Assembly (NCBI RefSeq): GCF_013294025.1
Contig: NZ_JABSNL010000001.1
Coordinates: 394,060 to 458,059 of the forward strand
Source of the DNA: Flavobacterium aeripolare
Lineage (GTDB): Bacteria; Bacteroidota; Bacteroidia; Flavobacteriales; Flavobacteriaceae
Length of the DNA: 64,000 nt
Direction of reading: 5' to 3'
The position numbers were made by a program, and so were the translations under genes. Each line of letters opens with the position of its first letter. Within the stretch, counting starts at the first letter, position 1. Shown here in pieces: positions 54,242 through 64,000 of this stretch. Under the pieces are notes generated by a model, which was given only the letters and a program-made list of their open reading frames with translations, made no database searches and was not told the DNA's origin.

Positions 54242-56170
54242 TCATTCAACAATTATAAATTCTGACCTTCTATTTTTTTGAAGTTCTTCATCGGTGCATG
54301 TTCCTTCAGCACAAGGCCTGATTGGTTCCGTCTCACCGTAGCCTTTTGCCGTAAGTCTTTCTTGAGCAATTCCTTTAGAAACCATAAAAGTCATTGTTGA
54401 TTGCGCTCGCTTTTCAGATAAATTCATATTCAATTCTGATGAACCACGATTATCAGTATGGGATCTTATTGCAATCTTCAACTTGGGGTGTACAGTCATA
54501 GCCGCAATGACCTTAGCAATTTCAAAGCCAGCATCTCCTCTTATATCCCATTTGTTAGTATCAAATAAGATTGGGCTTAACTTTAAAATCCTACCCAAGT
54601 CTTCCCCTAGGCTTGCTTTGTAAACATCTTTTTCCAAGTATACAATTTGTTCTTTCGCGAAAGCGTTAACAATTTTCTCATTAGTCCCATAGCCTTCCTT
54701 ATTAACTTTAGCAAAATATTGTTTTAAGGGAATCTCCTTAAATTTTGCACTACCATCTGTATCAGTACTACTACTTTTAATCTCTATATTTTCAAGATCT
54801 TTTAAAGAAACAACAGCATTAGCAATTACTTGGTCTGAATCTATATCTTTAACAATAATAACAATTGCTGTGGTTTCAACGGTGCTTAAAGGAGCTAATT
54901 CCTGTAAGGTATAGATATCATCTCCTCCCTTACCTCCTATCCTATTTGATGAAAAATATCCCAATTTACTGTTTATATTAATAATGTAATTAAAATCATC
55001 CATTGGACTATTGATAGGTCTACCTACATTTTCGACAAAAGAAAAAGTACTATCGCTATCAATTTTTGCAGCAAAAACATCTAAACCACCAAGGCCCGGT
55101 AATCCATCAGAAGAAAAATATAAGATGTTATTCTCGCTAATAAAAGGAAAAGTCTCCCTTCCTTCTGTATTAATTTCTCTACCTAAATTCTTTGGTATAC
55201 CTACAGAACCATCGTGACGTATAGCAACTTCAAAAATATCAGAAGCACCTATTGTTCCCGGCATATCAGAAGCAAAATACATTTTATCTCCCCTGCTATT
55301 AAGCGTAGGATGCGCACAAGAGTATGCATCAGAATTAAATGGCATTTCAAAAATCTCTCCCCATTCATTATCATTATTTAGTGTTGCGCGGTAAATTTTG
55401 AGACGCGTTAAACCTTCAACATCGCGCTTTCTCTTATTGCCTATGTAATTATTTCTAGTAAAATATACCGTTCTCCCGTCTGGACTAAATGCCGGTGTGG
55501 ACTCATGGAATTTAGTATTTATTGCTTTCGAAAATTTCTTAGTCACTGTAAATTGCCCGTCTACCTTTAGTGAAGCAATGTATAAATCAGTGAATGGCTC
55601 ATTATCCCATTTGTGTATGCTTCTAGATACAACACCAGTATCTCTAGCGCTCGCAAATACAACTTTATCCTTGTAAAATGCGACCCCATAGTCAGACTCT
55701 GTAGTGTTCTCCCTTAAGAGGGAAATAGTATACCTATTTGAATTTTTTTCGATCTTATTTAAGTAATTCTGATTAGAGATAAGGATAAGAGAGCGGTTAT
55801 CAGTAGGCTTGGTCCTAACAAACTCCTCCATTACTTTCCTTGCCTCAACAATGTCACCTGACGCTTTCAAAGCGTGCGCGTACCTAAAATAGTACTCTGG
55901 AGCCATATTTTTATCCGAATTATACAATTTCTCATACCACGGCAATGCTAAAGTCAGGTCACCCTTAAAATAATTAGCATCCGCCATGCGCTGATACAAT
56001 TCAACTGATTTATACCCTTCATCGGCTACTTTTTTGAATATATCAATCGCTGGAGAAAAAGAATAATTTTCGAAATCTTTGTTTGCTTTCTCTACCTTAT
56101 TTTCTTGTGCTAATAGTGTATTAGTGCAGATTAACAAGACCAATATCGTAAGTTTGTTTCTTAAAATCAT
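54242..56170 (-). CDS. OmpA-family protein with TPR and PD40 repeats
   Basis: 642 aa. A signal peptide (1-22, ending LLAQ) precedes TPR-like helices (25-130) and then PD40/WD40-like propeller blades (about 160-420, for example STPAFSPDGRTVYFTRN and DIFEVAIRHDG). A small carboxypeptidase-regulatory-like beta-sandwich (435-525) follows. The C-terminal OmpA domain (530-642) binds peptidoglycan: SHTDNRGSSELNMNLSEKRAQ and NRRSEF. The same layout occurs in T9SS-associated PorE-like proteins and in the third gene of many adhesin-PorP operons. It starts 15 bases after the PorP/SprF gene, so both are co-transcribed. It probably anchors the surface machinery to the cell wall. Confidence 0.92.
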   Translation of the reverse strand: MILRNKLTILVLLICTNTLLAQENKVEKANKDFENYSFSPAIDIFKKVADEGYKSVELYQRMADANYFKGDLTLALPWYEKLYNSDKNMAPEYYFRYAHALKASGDIVEARKVMEEFVRTKPTDNRSLILISNQNYLNKIEKNSNRYTISLLRENTTESDYGVAFYKDKVVFASARDTGVVSRSIHKWDNEPFTDLYIASLKVDGQFTVTKKFSKAINTKFHESTPAFSPDGRTVYFTRNNYIGNKRKRDVEGLTRLKIYRATLNNDNEWGEIFEMPFNSDAYSCAHPTLNSRGDKMYFASDMPGTIGASDIFEVAIRHDGSVGIPKNLGREINTEGRETFPFISENNILYFSSDGLPGLGGLDVFAAKIDSDSTFSFVENVGRPINSPMDDFNYIININSKLGYFSSNRIGGKGGDDIYTLQELAPLSTVETTAIVIIVKDIDSDQVIANAVVSLKDLENIEIKSSSTDTDGSAKFKEIPLKQYFAKVNKEGYGTNEKIVNAFAKEQIVYLEKDVYKASLGEDLGRILKLSPILFDTNKWDIRGDAGFEIAKVIAAMTVHPKLKIAIRSHTDNRGSSELNMNLSEKRAQSTMTFMVSKGIAQERLTAKGYGETEPIRPCAEGTCTDEELQKNRRSEFIIVE

Positions 56171-56185
56171 AGCTTAAGTTTTGTT

Positions 56186-57100
56186 TTAAAAGTGTCTAGG
56201 CGTTAGTAACTTATTAAATCTGTTGAACAGTTCAAATCGCGCAATAAATTCAAAAGAACCATCATTAAAATTAGTATTACCAAGTTCAGTAACTTCTCTA
56301 TCATACGCAAACCCTAATAATATAGAGTCGGTAGCATTAAACCCTGCCATAGCGCTCCAAGCGGCATCTAATCGATGAGCTACTCCTATTGTAAGTTTGT
56401 CATTATAAATAAAATTAGCTGAAAGATCTAGTTGTAACGGCGCACCCACAACTGCTTTAACTAAAACGGTAGGTTTAAACTTAAAATTATGATTCAAATC
56501 GAATACGTACCCACTTATAAAGTACAAATTGATTTTTTCCTTCGCCACTGAAAATGACGAGTCATCGAAGTATTTTGTTTCTAAGATATTAGGAACAGAA
56601 AGTCCAGCATAAAATTTTTCATTGTGATAGTAAAGACCTGCTCCTACATTAGGTGCAATTGTACTTCTCATATCGTTTTTAAGCATTGTTGGTTCATTTT
56701 GATACCTACTTAGCCTATCATAATCGATGTTCAAAATATTAATTCCACCTTTTATACCAAAGGATAGCTTGCCCTCTAGGGATGTTTCAATAGTATAAGA
56801 AAACATTCCATCAATAACATTTTCTGTAGTAGGACCTATTTTATCAGCCACCACAGATAACCCTAATCCTATACGATTTGAAACCGGTGAGTTAATATTA
56901 AATGTTTGTGTCGATGGTGCTCCCTCCAGCCCAACCCATTGTGATCTATGCAAAGCAGTAATACTAAGAACTCCTCTGGAACCTGCATATGCAGGATTGA
57001 CACTCATAGTATTGTACATATATTGGGTGTATTGCGCGTCTTGCTGTGCGTAGCTACTAAGCCCAACAAGTACCAGTAATAGCAGAAATATATTTTTCAT
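56186..57100 (-). CDS. PorP/SprF-family T9SS outer-membrane protein
   Basis: 304 aa. A signal peptide (about 1-18, ending SSYAQ) is followed by the family opening QYTQYMYNTMSVNPAYAGSRG and a beta-barrel of amphipathic strands. SprF of Flavobacterium johnsoniae is needed to secrete the adhesin SprB, and PorP/SprF proteins in general pair with type B T9SS substrates. Here the gene directly follows the giant adhesin gene (64 bases) and precedes the OmpA gene, the classic order. It is very likely the partner of that adhesin. Confidence 0.95.
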   Translation of the reverse strand: MKNIFLLLLVLVGLSSYAQQDAQYTQYMYNTMSVNPAYAGSRGVLSITALHRSQWVGLEGAPSTQTFNINSPVSNRIGLGLSVVADKIGPTTENVIDGMFSYTIETSLEGKLSFGIKGGINILNIDYDRLSRYQNEPTMLKNDMRSTIAPNVGAGLYYHNEKFYAGLSVPNILETKYFDDSSFSVAKEKINLYFISGYVFDLNHNFKFKPTVLVKAVVGAPLQLDLSANFIYNDKLTIGVAHRLDAAWSAMAGFNATDSILLGFAYDREVTELGNTNFNDGSFEFIARFELFNRFNKLLTPRHF

Positions 57101-57127
57101 CTTCTAGTTTTTTATTATTGTTTAATA

Positions 57128-57149
57128 AGACCAGCCATTAGACTGGTCT
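57128..57149 (-). terminator. Hairpin in the adhesin-PorP/SprF gap (possible attenuator)
   Basis: AGACCAG (57128-57134) pairs with CTGGTCT (57143-57149). On the minus strand it follows the adhesin stop, but the T-run is weak. It may lower expression of the downstream genes or protect the transcript rather than end it. Confidence 0.35.
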
Positions 57150-57164
57150 ATTTTGAGCTTAGCA

Positions 57165-60100
57165 TTAATTGATGTAGATATACCCTGAAGTATCAATACT
57201 AACTGATTCCTTATTCACGTAATTGATCACATAGAAATAAGTTCCTGAAGGCAACATATCATTGCTGCCAATTGTTAACCTACCAGTTGACTTACCATAA
57301 AAGAAATTCTTTTGAGAATTATAACCTTTAGTATCCCATACTAGAACTCCCCATCTATTATAAATTCTAACAGAGTTATTAGGAAATGAATCAAGATTTT
57401 CAATAACTAGAATATCATTAAACCCATCTCCATTAGGAGTTATTAATTGGTTAACATGAATCTCTTTTTCAGATTTATTATTAGGCTCAAGATAATCAGG
57501 TATACCGTCACCATCTGTATCACGAGGATTTGTTGGATTTACGCCTATCTCTTCACCATTTGCAAAACCATCTCCATCACAATCTCCAGCTAAGAAATTA
57601 ATTGATTGCGCAACGGTAACATGTTCTTCGAGTGAATCACATCCATTTAGTGGATTTGTTGTATCAATAACCTCAACACCATCAATAACACCATCCCCAT
57701 CTGTATCTGGATTTAAAGGATCAGTTCCTAAAATTACCTCCTCACCATCTTTCAAGCCATCACCATCGGTATCTAGATTCAAGGGATTTGTTCCCAGAGT
57801 GACTTCCTCACCATCTGTCAGTCCGTCTCCGTCTGTATCTGGCTTTAAGGGGTCAGTTCCCAAAACACTTTCATCTTGATTAGTTACTCCATCACTATCA
57901 CAATCTGCGCTAGATATATCCACACATTCTATAATTGCCAAAGTAACCGTAGCGGCACTGCATAATCCTGCGGTGGTGCATACTTGGTATGTAAACGTAT
58001 CTTGCCCTGTCGTAAAATCAATATTAGGAACATAGTTAATCGTACCATCATTATTAACCGTAATAGTTCCATTCTTTGGAAGCGAAGAAATAGTGACATT
58101 TAACACGCTACCTGGAGCAAAAACATCGTTTTGTAAAACATCCAATACTGCAGGCTCACCACTATTTATAGCAATAAAATCAGCATTTGCAATAGGTTCA
58201 GTATTGTTAGGACTTACTGCATTCACTGTAAATGTTACTGTTCCTGTAATGCTTATTTTCCCATCTCCAACAGTATATTCAAATGAATCTTCTCCCACAA
58301 AACCAATTGCAGATTGATAGGTATAATTCCCATCTGTACCAATAATGATTTCTCCTCCTTCTACTGTGGTAAATGTTCCGGCTGTTACAGTTAACGTATC
58401 GCCATCAGCATCAGTGTCGTTCGATTGTAAAGTAGCAACTGAATTGTACAAAACATCTGAAGTTGTAGTTGCTGTATCGTTCACCGCTACTGGAGCTGAA
58501 TTTGCTGGAACACTCACTGTAAATGTAACCGTTCCGGTTGCAGTTGCTTGACCATCTCCAACAGTATAAACATAAGCATCAGTTCCTATAAAAGCTGTAG
58601 GAGATTGATAGGTATAATTCCCATCTGTACCAATAATGATTTCCCCGCCTTCTGCTGTGGCAAATGTTCCCGCCGTAACAGTCAACGTATCGTCGTCAGC
58701 ATCTGTGTCATTAGATTGTAAAGTAGCAACTGAATTGTACAAAACATCTGAAGTTGTTGTTGCTGTATCGTTCACCGCTACTGGAGCTGAATTTGCTGGA
58801 ACACTCACTGTAAATGTAACCGTTCCGGTTGCAGTTGCTTGACCATCTCCAACAGTATAAACATAAGCATCAGTTCCTATAAAAGCTGTAGGAGATTGAT
58901 AGGTATAATTCCCATCTGTACCAATAATGATTTCCCCGCCTTCTGCTGTGGTAAATGTTCCGGCTGTTACAGTTAACGTATCGCCATCAGCATCTGTGTC
59001 ATTCGATTGTAAAGTAGCAACTGAATTGTACAACACATCTGAAGTTACACTCGCTGTATCGTTCACCGCTACTGGAGCTGAATTTACTGGAGCACTCACT
59101 GTAAATGTAACCGTTCCGGTAGTAGTTGCTTGACCATCTCCAACAGTATAAACATAAGAATCAGTTCCTATAAATCCATTCGCTGATTGATAGGTGTAAT
59201 TCCCATCAGCATCAATAATGATTTCTCCTCCTTCTACTGTCGCAAATGTTCCTGCTGTAACAGTCAATGTATCGCCGTCAGCATCTGTGTCATTCGATTG
59301 TAAAGTAGCAACTGAATTGTACAACACATCTGAAGTTACACTCGCTGTATCGTTCACCGCTACTGGAGCTGAATTTGCTGGAGCACTTACTGTGAACGTA
59401 ACCGTTCCCGTAGTAGTTGCTTGACCATCGCCAACAGTATAAACATAAGAATCAGTTCCTATAAATCCAATTGCAGATTGATAGGTGTAATTCCCATCTG
59501 CAACAATAATTATTTCTCCTCCTTCTACTGTAGTAAATGTTCCGGCTGTAACTGTTAAAGTATCGCCGTCAGCATCAGTGTCATTCGATTGTAAAGCAGC
59601 AGTTGAATTGTACAACACATCTGAAGTTACATTCGCTGTATCGTTCACCGCTACTGGAGCTGAATTTACTGGAGCAGTTACAGTGAACGTCACCGTTCCT
59701 GTAGTACTTGCTTTTCCGTCTCCTACAGTATAAACATAAGTATCAGTTCCTATAAATCCAATTGCAGATTGAAAGGTGTAATTCCCATCGGTATCAATAA
59801 TGATCTCTCCTCCTTGAGTGGTTGCAAATGTTCCAGCTGTTACCGTTAAAGTATCGCCGTCAGCATCTGTATCATTCGATTGTAAAGCAGCAGTTGAATT
59901 GTACAACACATCCGAAATTACACTCGCTGTATCGTTCACCGCTACTGGAGATGAATTTACTGGAGCACTTACAGTGAACGTCACCGTTCCGGTTGTAGTT
60001 GCTTGACCATCTCCAACTGTGTATTCGAACGAATCTTCTCCTACAAAACCAATTGCAGATTGATAAGTATAATTCCCATCAGCATCGATAATGATTTCTC

Positions 60101-63100
60101 CGCCTTCTGCTGTGGCAAATGCTCCCGCCGTAACAGTCAACGTATCACCATCAGCATCTGTGTCATTCGATTGTAAACTAGCAAATGAATTATATAACAC
60201 ATCTGAAGTTACAGTTGCTGTATCGTTCACCGCTACTGGAGTAGAATTTGCTGGAGCACTTACAGTGAACGTCACCGTTCCTGTAGTACTTGCTTGTCCA
60301 TCGCCAACGGTATAAACATAAGTATCAGTTCCTATAAATCCAATTGCAGATTGATAGGTATAATTCCCATCTGCATCAATAATGATTTCTCCTCCTTGAG
60401 TGGTTGCAAATGTTCCGGCAGTAATAGTTAGAGTGTCGCCATCAGCATCAGTATCATTCGATTGTAATGTAGCTGTTGAATTGTAAAGAACTTCGGTAGT
60501 AGCTGTTGCAGAATCATCCACTGCTACTGGAGCTGAATTCGTCGGAATTACAGCATTCACCGTAATAGTTAATGTTCCTGTAGTAGTTACTCTTCCATCA
60601 CTAACAGTATAAACATAAGTATCAGTTCCTACAAAACCAATTGCAGATTGATAGGTATAATTCCCATCGGCATCAATAATAATTTCCCCGCCTTCTACTG
60701 TGGTAAATGTTCCGGCAGTAACCGTTAAAATATCACTATCAGCATCTATATCGTTCGATTGTAATGTAGCAACTGAATTGTACAAAACATCGGAAGCTAC
60801 ATTCGCTGCATCGTTCACCGCTACTGGAGCCGAATTTGCTGGAGCACTCACTGTAAATGTAACCGTTCCGGTAGTAGTTGCTTTTCCGTCACCAACTGTG
60901 TATTCGAATGAATCTGTACCTACAAAACCAGTCGCTGATTGATAGGTGTAATTCCCATCTGCAGCAATAATAATTTCTCCTCCTTCTAATGTTGTAAATG
61001 TTCCGGCTGTAACCGTTAACGTATCGCCGTTAGCATCTGTGTCATTCGATTGTAAAGTTGCAACTGAATTGTATAACACACCTGAAGTTACATTCGCTGT
61101 ATCGCTCACCGCTACTGGAGCTGAATTTGCTGGAGCACTTACAGTGAACGTCACCGTTCCTGTAGTACTTGCTTTTCCGTCTCCTACAGTATAAACATAA
61201 GTATCAGTTCCTATAAATCCAGTAGCTGACTGATACGTATAATTCCCATCAGCATCGATAATGATCTCTCCTCCTTCTACTGTGGCAAATGTTCCCGCTG
61301 TTACAGTTAAAGCATCACCATCAGCATCAGTGTCATTCGATTGTAATGTAGCTGTTGAATTGTACAACAAATTTGAAGTTGCACTTGCTGTATCATTTAC
61401 TGCTACTGGGGCTGAATTAGTTGGTATTGCAGCATTCACTGTAAATGTTACTGTTCCTTGTGTAGTTGCTTGACCATCTCCAACAGTGTATACATAAGTA
61501 TCAATTCCTACAAAACCAATTGCAGATTGATAGGTATAATTCCCATCGGCATCAATAATAATTTCCCCGCCTTCTACTGTGGTAAATGTTCCGGCAGTAA
61601 CCGTTAAAATATCGCCGTTAGCATCTGTGTCATTCGATTGTAAAGTTGCAACTGAATTGTATAACACACCTGAAATTACATTCGCTATATCGTTCACCGC
61701 TACTGGAGCTGAATTCGTCGGAATTACTGCACTCACTGTAAATGTAACCGTTCCTGTAGTAGTTGCTTGTCCATCGCCAACAGTATAAACATAAGTATCA
61801 GTTCCTATAAATCCAGTCGCTGATTGATAGGTATACTTCCCATCGGCATCAATAATTATTTCCCCGCCTTCTACTGTTGCAAATGTTCCCGCTGAAACAG
61901 TTAACGTATCACCATCAGCATCAGTGTCATTTGATTGTAAAGTAGCAACTGAATTGTACAACATATCTGAAGTGACACTTGCTGCATCGTTCACCGCTAC
62001 TGGAGCTGAATTTGCTGGAGCAATTACAGTGAACGTCACCGTTCCGGTAGTACTTGCTTGACCATCACTAACAGTATAAACATACGTATCAGTTCCTATA
62101 AATCCAGTCGCTGATTGATACGTAAAATTCCCATCGGCAGCAATAATAATTTCTCCACCTTGAGTGGTTGCAAAAGTTCCGGCCGTAACAGTTAACGTAT
62201 CACCATCAGCATCTGTGTCACTTGATTGTAAAGTAGCAACTGAATTGTACAACACATCTGAAGTGACACTTGCTGCATCGTTTACCGCTACTGGAGCTGC
62301 ATTTGCTAGAGCACTTACAGTGAACGTCACCGCTCCGGTAGTAGTTGCTTGACCATCGCCAACAGTATAAACATAAGTATCAGTTCCTATAAATCCAGTC
62401 GCTGATTGGTAAGTGTAGTTTCCATCGGCATCAATAATAATTTCTCCGCCTTCTGCTGTGGCAAATGTTCCCGCTGTTACCGCTAAAATATCGCCGTCAA
62501 CATCTGTGTCATTCGACTGTAAACTAGCTGTTGAATTGTACAACACATCTGAAGTTACACTCGCAGTATCGTTAACCGCTACTGGAGCTGAATTTGCTAG
62601 AGCACTTACAGTAAATGTAACCGTTCCGGTAGTAGTTACTTGTCCATCGCCAACAGTATAAACATAAGTATCAGTTCCTATAAATCCAGTCGCTGATTGG
62701 TAAGTGTAGTTTCCATCGGCATCAATAATAATTTCTCCGCCTTCTGCTGTGGCAAATATTCCCGCTGTTACCGCTAAAATATCGCCGTCAACATCTGTGT
62801 CATTCGATTGTAAAGTAGCAACTGAATTGTACAAAACATCGGAAGTCACATTCGCTGTATCGTTCACTGCTATTGGAGTAGAATTTGCTGGTGCACTCAC
62901 AGTAAATGTAACCGTTCCAGTTGTAGTTGCTTGACCATCTCCAACTGTGTATACGTAAGTATCAGTTCCTATAAATCCAATTGCAGATTGATAGCTGTAA
63001 TTCCCATCGGAATCAATAATAATTTCTCCTCCTTCTACTGTCGCAAATGTTCCCGCTGTTACCGCTAAAATATCGCCGTCAGCATCAGTGTCATTCGATT

Positions 63101-64000
63101 GTAAAGTAGCAACAGAATTGTACAACACATCGGAAGTTACACTCGCTATATCGTTAACCGGTACCGGAGCAGAGTTTACTGGAGCACTCACTGTAAATGT
63201 AACCGTTCCGGTAGTAGTTGCTTGACCATCTCCAACAGTATAAACATAAGTGTCAGTTCCTATAAATCCAGTCGCTGATTGATAGGTGTAATTCCCATCT
63301 GCATCAATAATGATTTCTCCGCCTTGAGTGGTTGCAAATGTTCCCGCCGCAACAGTAAACGTATCGCCGTCAGCATCTGTATCATTCGATTGTAAACTAG
63401 CAACTGAATTGTATAACACATCTGAAGTTGTTGTTGCTGTATCGTTAACCGCTACTGGAGTAGCATTTGCTGGAGCACTCACAGTGAACGTCACCGTTCC
63501 GGTAGCACTCGCTTTTCCGTCTCCAACAGTATAAACATAAGAATCAGTTCCTATAAATCCAGTCGCAGATTGGTAGGTGTAATTCCCATCGGCATCAATA
63601 ATAATTTCTCCTCCTTGAGTGGTTGCAAATGTTCCGGCAGTAATAGTTAGAGTGTCGCCATCAGCATCAGTGTCATTCGCTTGTAATGTAGCTGTTGAAT
63701 TGTAAAGAACTTCGGTTGTACCTGTTGCAGAATCATCCACTGCTACTGGAGCTGAATTCGTCGGAATTACAGCATTCACCGTAATAGTTAATGTTCCGGT
63801 AGTAGTTGCTTGTCCATCGCCAACGGTATAAACATAAGTATCAGTTCCTATAAATCCAGTCGCTGACTGATAGCTGTAATTCCCATCGGCATCAATAATG
63901 ATTTCTCCTCCTTGAGTGGTTGCAAATGTTCCGGCAGTAATAGTTAGAGTGTCGCCATCAGCATCAGTGTCATTCGCTTGTAATGTAGCTGTTGAATTGT
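57165..64000 (-). CDS. Giant T9SS type B adhesin with tandem 97-residue repeats (N-terminus outside window)
   Basis: The frame is open from the window edge to a stop at 57165, at least 2277 residues. Visible from the edge: about 20 tandem beta-sandwich repeats (58200-64000) of the VCBS/cadherin-like tandem-95 kind, with the pattern [60 protein letters not shown]; a divergent cadherin-like unit (57930-58200); TSP3-type DTDGDG calcium repeats (57500-57900); and a CHU_C type B sorting domain (57168-57440, [27 protein letters not shown]). It is followed by PorP/SprF and OmpA genes in the same operon, like SprB with SprF. It is a probable surface or gliding adhesin. A GTG at 63779 is internal and not the start. 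Confidence 0.93.
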   Translation of the reverse strand, partial: NSTATLQANDTDADGDTLTITAGTFATTQGGEIIIDADGNYSYQSATGFIGTDTYVYTVGDGQATTTGTLTITVNAVIPTNSAPVAVDDSATGTTEVLYNSTATLQANDTDADGDTLTITAGTFATTQGGEIIIDADGNYTYQSATGFIGTDSYVYTVGDGKASATGTVTFTVSAPANATPVAVNDTATTTSDVLYNSVASLQSNDTDADGDTFTVAAGTFATTQGGEIIIDADGNYTYQSATGFIGTDTYVYTVGDGQATTTGTVTFTVSAPVNSAPVPVNDIASVTSDVLYNSVATLQSNDTDADGDILAVTAGTFATVEGGEIIIDSDGNYSYQSAIGFIGTDTYVYTVGDGQATTTGTVTFTVSAPANSTPIAVNDTANVTSDVLYNSVATLQSNDTDVDGDILAVTAGIFATAEGGEIIIDADGNYTYQSATGFIGTDTYVYTVGDGQVTTTGTVTFTVSALANSAPVAVNDTASVTSDVLYNSTASLQSNDTDVDGDILAVTAGTFATAEGGEIIIDADGNYTYQSATGFIGTDTYVYTVGDGQATTTGAVTFTVSALANAAPVAVNDAASVTSDVLYNSVATLQSSDTDADGDTLTVTAGTFATTQGGEIIIAADGNFTYQSATGFIGTDTYVYTVSDGQASTTGTVTFTVIAPANSAPVAVNDAASVTSDMLYNSVATLQSNDTDADGDTLTVSAGTFATVEGGEIIIDADGKYTYQSATGFIGTDTYVYTVGDGQATTTGTVTFTVSAVIPTNSAPVAVNDIANVISGVLYNSVATLQSNDTDANGDILTVTAGTFTTVEGGEIIIDADGNYTYQSAIGFVGIDTYVYTVGDGQATTQGTVTFTVNAAIPTNSAPVAVNDTASATSNLLYNSTATLQSNDTDADGDALTVTAGTFATVEGGEIIIDADGNYTYQSATGFIGTDTYVYTVGDGKASTTGTVTFTVSAPANSAPVAVSDTANVTSGVLYNSVATLQSNDTDANGDTLTVTAGTFTTLEGGEIIIAADGNYTYQSATGFVGTDSFEYTVGDGKATTTGTVTFTVSAPANSAPVAVNDAANVASDVLYNSVATLQSNDIDADSDILTVTAGTFTTVEGGEIIIDADGNYTYQSAIGFVGTDTYVYTVSDGRVTTTGTLTITVNAVIPTNSAPVAVDDSATATTEVLYNSTATLQSNDTDADGDTLTITAGTFATTQGGEIIIDADGNYTYQSAIGFIGTDTYVYTVGDGQASTTGTVTFTVSAPANSTPVAVNDTATVTSDVLYNSFASLQSNDTDADGDTLTVTAGAFATAEGGEIIIDADGNYTYQSAIGFVGEDSFEYTVGDGQATTTGTVTFTVSAPVNSSPVAVNDTASVISDVLYNSTAALQSNDTDADGDTLTVTAGTFATTQGGEIIIDTDGNYTFQSAIGFIGTDTYVYTVGDGKASTTGTVTFTVTAPVNSAPVAVNDTANVTSDVLYNSTAALQSNDTDADGDTLTVTAGTFTTVEGGEIIIVADGNYTYQSAIGFIGTDSYVYTVGDGQATTTGTVTFTVSAPANSAPVAVNDTASVTSDVLYNSVATLQSNDTDADGDTLTVTAGTFATVEGGEIIIDADGNYTYQSANGFIGTDSYVYTVGDGQATTTGTVTFTVSAPVNSAPVAVNDTASVTSDVLYNSVATLQSNDTDADGDTLTVTAGTFTTAEGGEIIIGTDGNYTYQSPTAFIGTDAYVYTVGDGQATATGTVTFTVSVPANSAPVAVNDTATTTSDVLYNSVATLQSNDTDADDDTLTVTAGTFATAEGGEIIIGTDGNYTYQSPTAFIGTDAYVYTVGDGQATATGTVTFTVSVPANSAPVAVNDTATTTSDVLYNSVATLQSNDTDADGDTLTVTAGTFTTVEGGEIIIGTDGNYTYQSAIGFVGEDSFEYTVGDGKISITGTVTFTVNAVSPNNTEPIANADFIAINSGEPAVLDVLQNDVFAPGSVLNVTISSLPKNGTITVNNDGTINYVPNIDFTTGQDTFTYQVCTTAGLCSAATVTLAIIECVDISSADCDSDGVTNQDESVLGTDPLKPDTDGDGLTDGEEVTLGTNPLNLDTDGDGLKDGEEVILGTDPLNPDTDGDGVIDGVEVIDTTNPLNGCDSLEEHVTVAQSINFLAGDCDGDGFANGEEIGVNPTNPRDTDGDGIPDYLEPNNKSEKEIHVNQLITPNGDGFNDILVIENLDSFPNNSVRIYNRWGVLVWDTKGYNSQKNFFYGKSTGRLTIGSNDMLPSGTYFYVINYVNKESVSIDTSGYIYIN
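58200..64000 (-). repeat. About 20 tandem 291-297-bp units in the adhesin gene
   Basis: The unit period is 291 bases (97 residues), or 297 where an IPTN linker replaces PAN. Nineteen units carry LYNS, and one more is cut by the window edge. Adjacent units near 58441-58635 and 58732-58926 are almost identical. The VDDSATxTTEV subtype occurs at the edge and again 11 units later, near 60480. Confidence 0.9.

Noticed and set aside
58093..63534. Many plus-strand frames of 60-80 residues inside the adhesin gene
   Set aside because: Each is the same frame recurring once per 291-base unit, antisense to a clear long coding frame.
57165..63779. Start of the adhesin at 63779 (GTG)
   Set aside because: The same repeat frame continues without a stop to the window edge, so this GTG is internal.

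Overview
The window reads as a chromosomal segment of a flavobacterium (Bacteroidetes, probably Flavobacterium or a close relative). The DNA is AT-rich. Several genes are preceded by the Bacteroidetes promoter -7 box TAnnTTTG rather than by strong Shine-Dalgarno sequences. Two giant surface proteins end in the type B (CHU_C, gliding-motility-associated) sorting domain of the type IX secretion system (T9SS), and a PorP/SprF gene is present. I see no tRNA, rRNA, CRISPR array, prophage or insertion sequence.

Left part (1-16780): two tandem lipoprotein gamma-glutamyltransferases; a ClC chloride channel with CBS domains; a LytTR regulator overlapping a beta-propeller histidine kinase; a small HNH-like protein; a small membrane protein; uvrA; a Rho-N-like small protein; a DnaQ-exonuclease/GIY-YIG fusion; and an SDR oxidoreductase. 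Middle (17161-25510): a stress and carbohydrate block with a GH15 glucoamylase/trehalase-type enzyme, topoisomerase IB, a fused OtsA-OtsB trehalose synthase/phosphatase, a YodC-like small protein, an aldehyde dehydrogenase and a PNPOx-fold stress protein.

25861-42345 is one gene for a 5494-residue secreted protein. It has an IgGFc-binding-like head, 18 DUF11 domains, 23 exactly 228-bp cysteine-bearing repeats, a calcium-binding linker and a type B sorting domain. It is followed by a GYF_2 protein, a 2OG-Fe(II) oxygenase, a MoxR/ChlI-like AAA ATPase with a VWA partner, a ModF-like ABC ATPase whose first nucleotide-binding domain lacks its P-loop, YchJ, two small proteins, a CHASE/PAS histidine kinase with a single-domain response regulator, two small conserved proteins and a DnaJ-KTSC fusion.

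The right end (54242-64000, minus strand) is a surface-adhesion operon: a giant adhesin of 97-99-residue tandem repeats (its N-terminus lies outside the window), then PorP/SprF, then an OmpA/PD40 protein. SprF-type proteins are known to support secretion of type B cargo, so the three probably act together.

The most unusual features are the layered repeat architecture of the 5494-residue protein, including a 259-bp tract duplicated exactly ten units away, and three intergenic copies of a structured element sharing one internal-loop core. A perfect 16-20 bp palindrome also occurs upstream of two stress-type genes.
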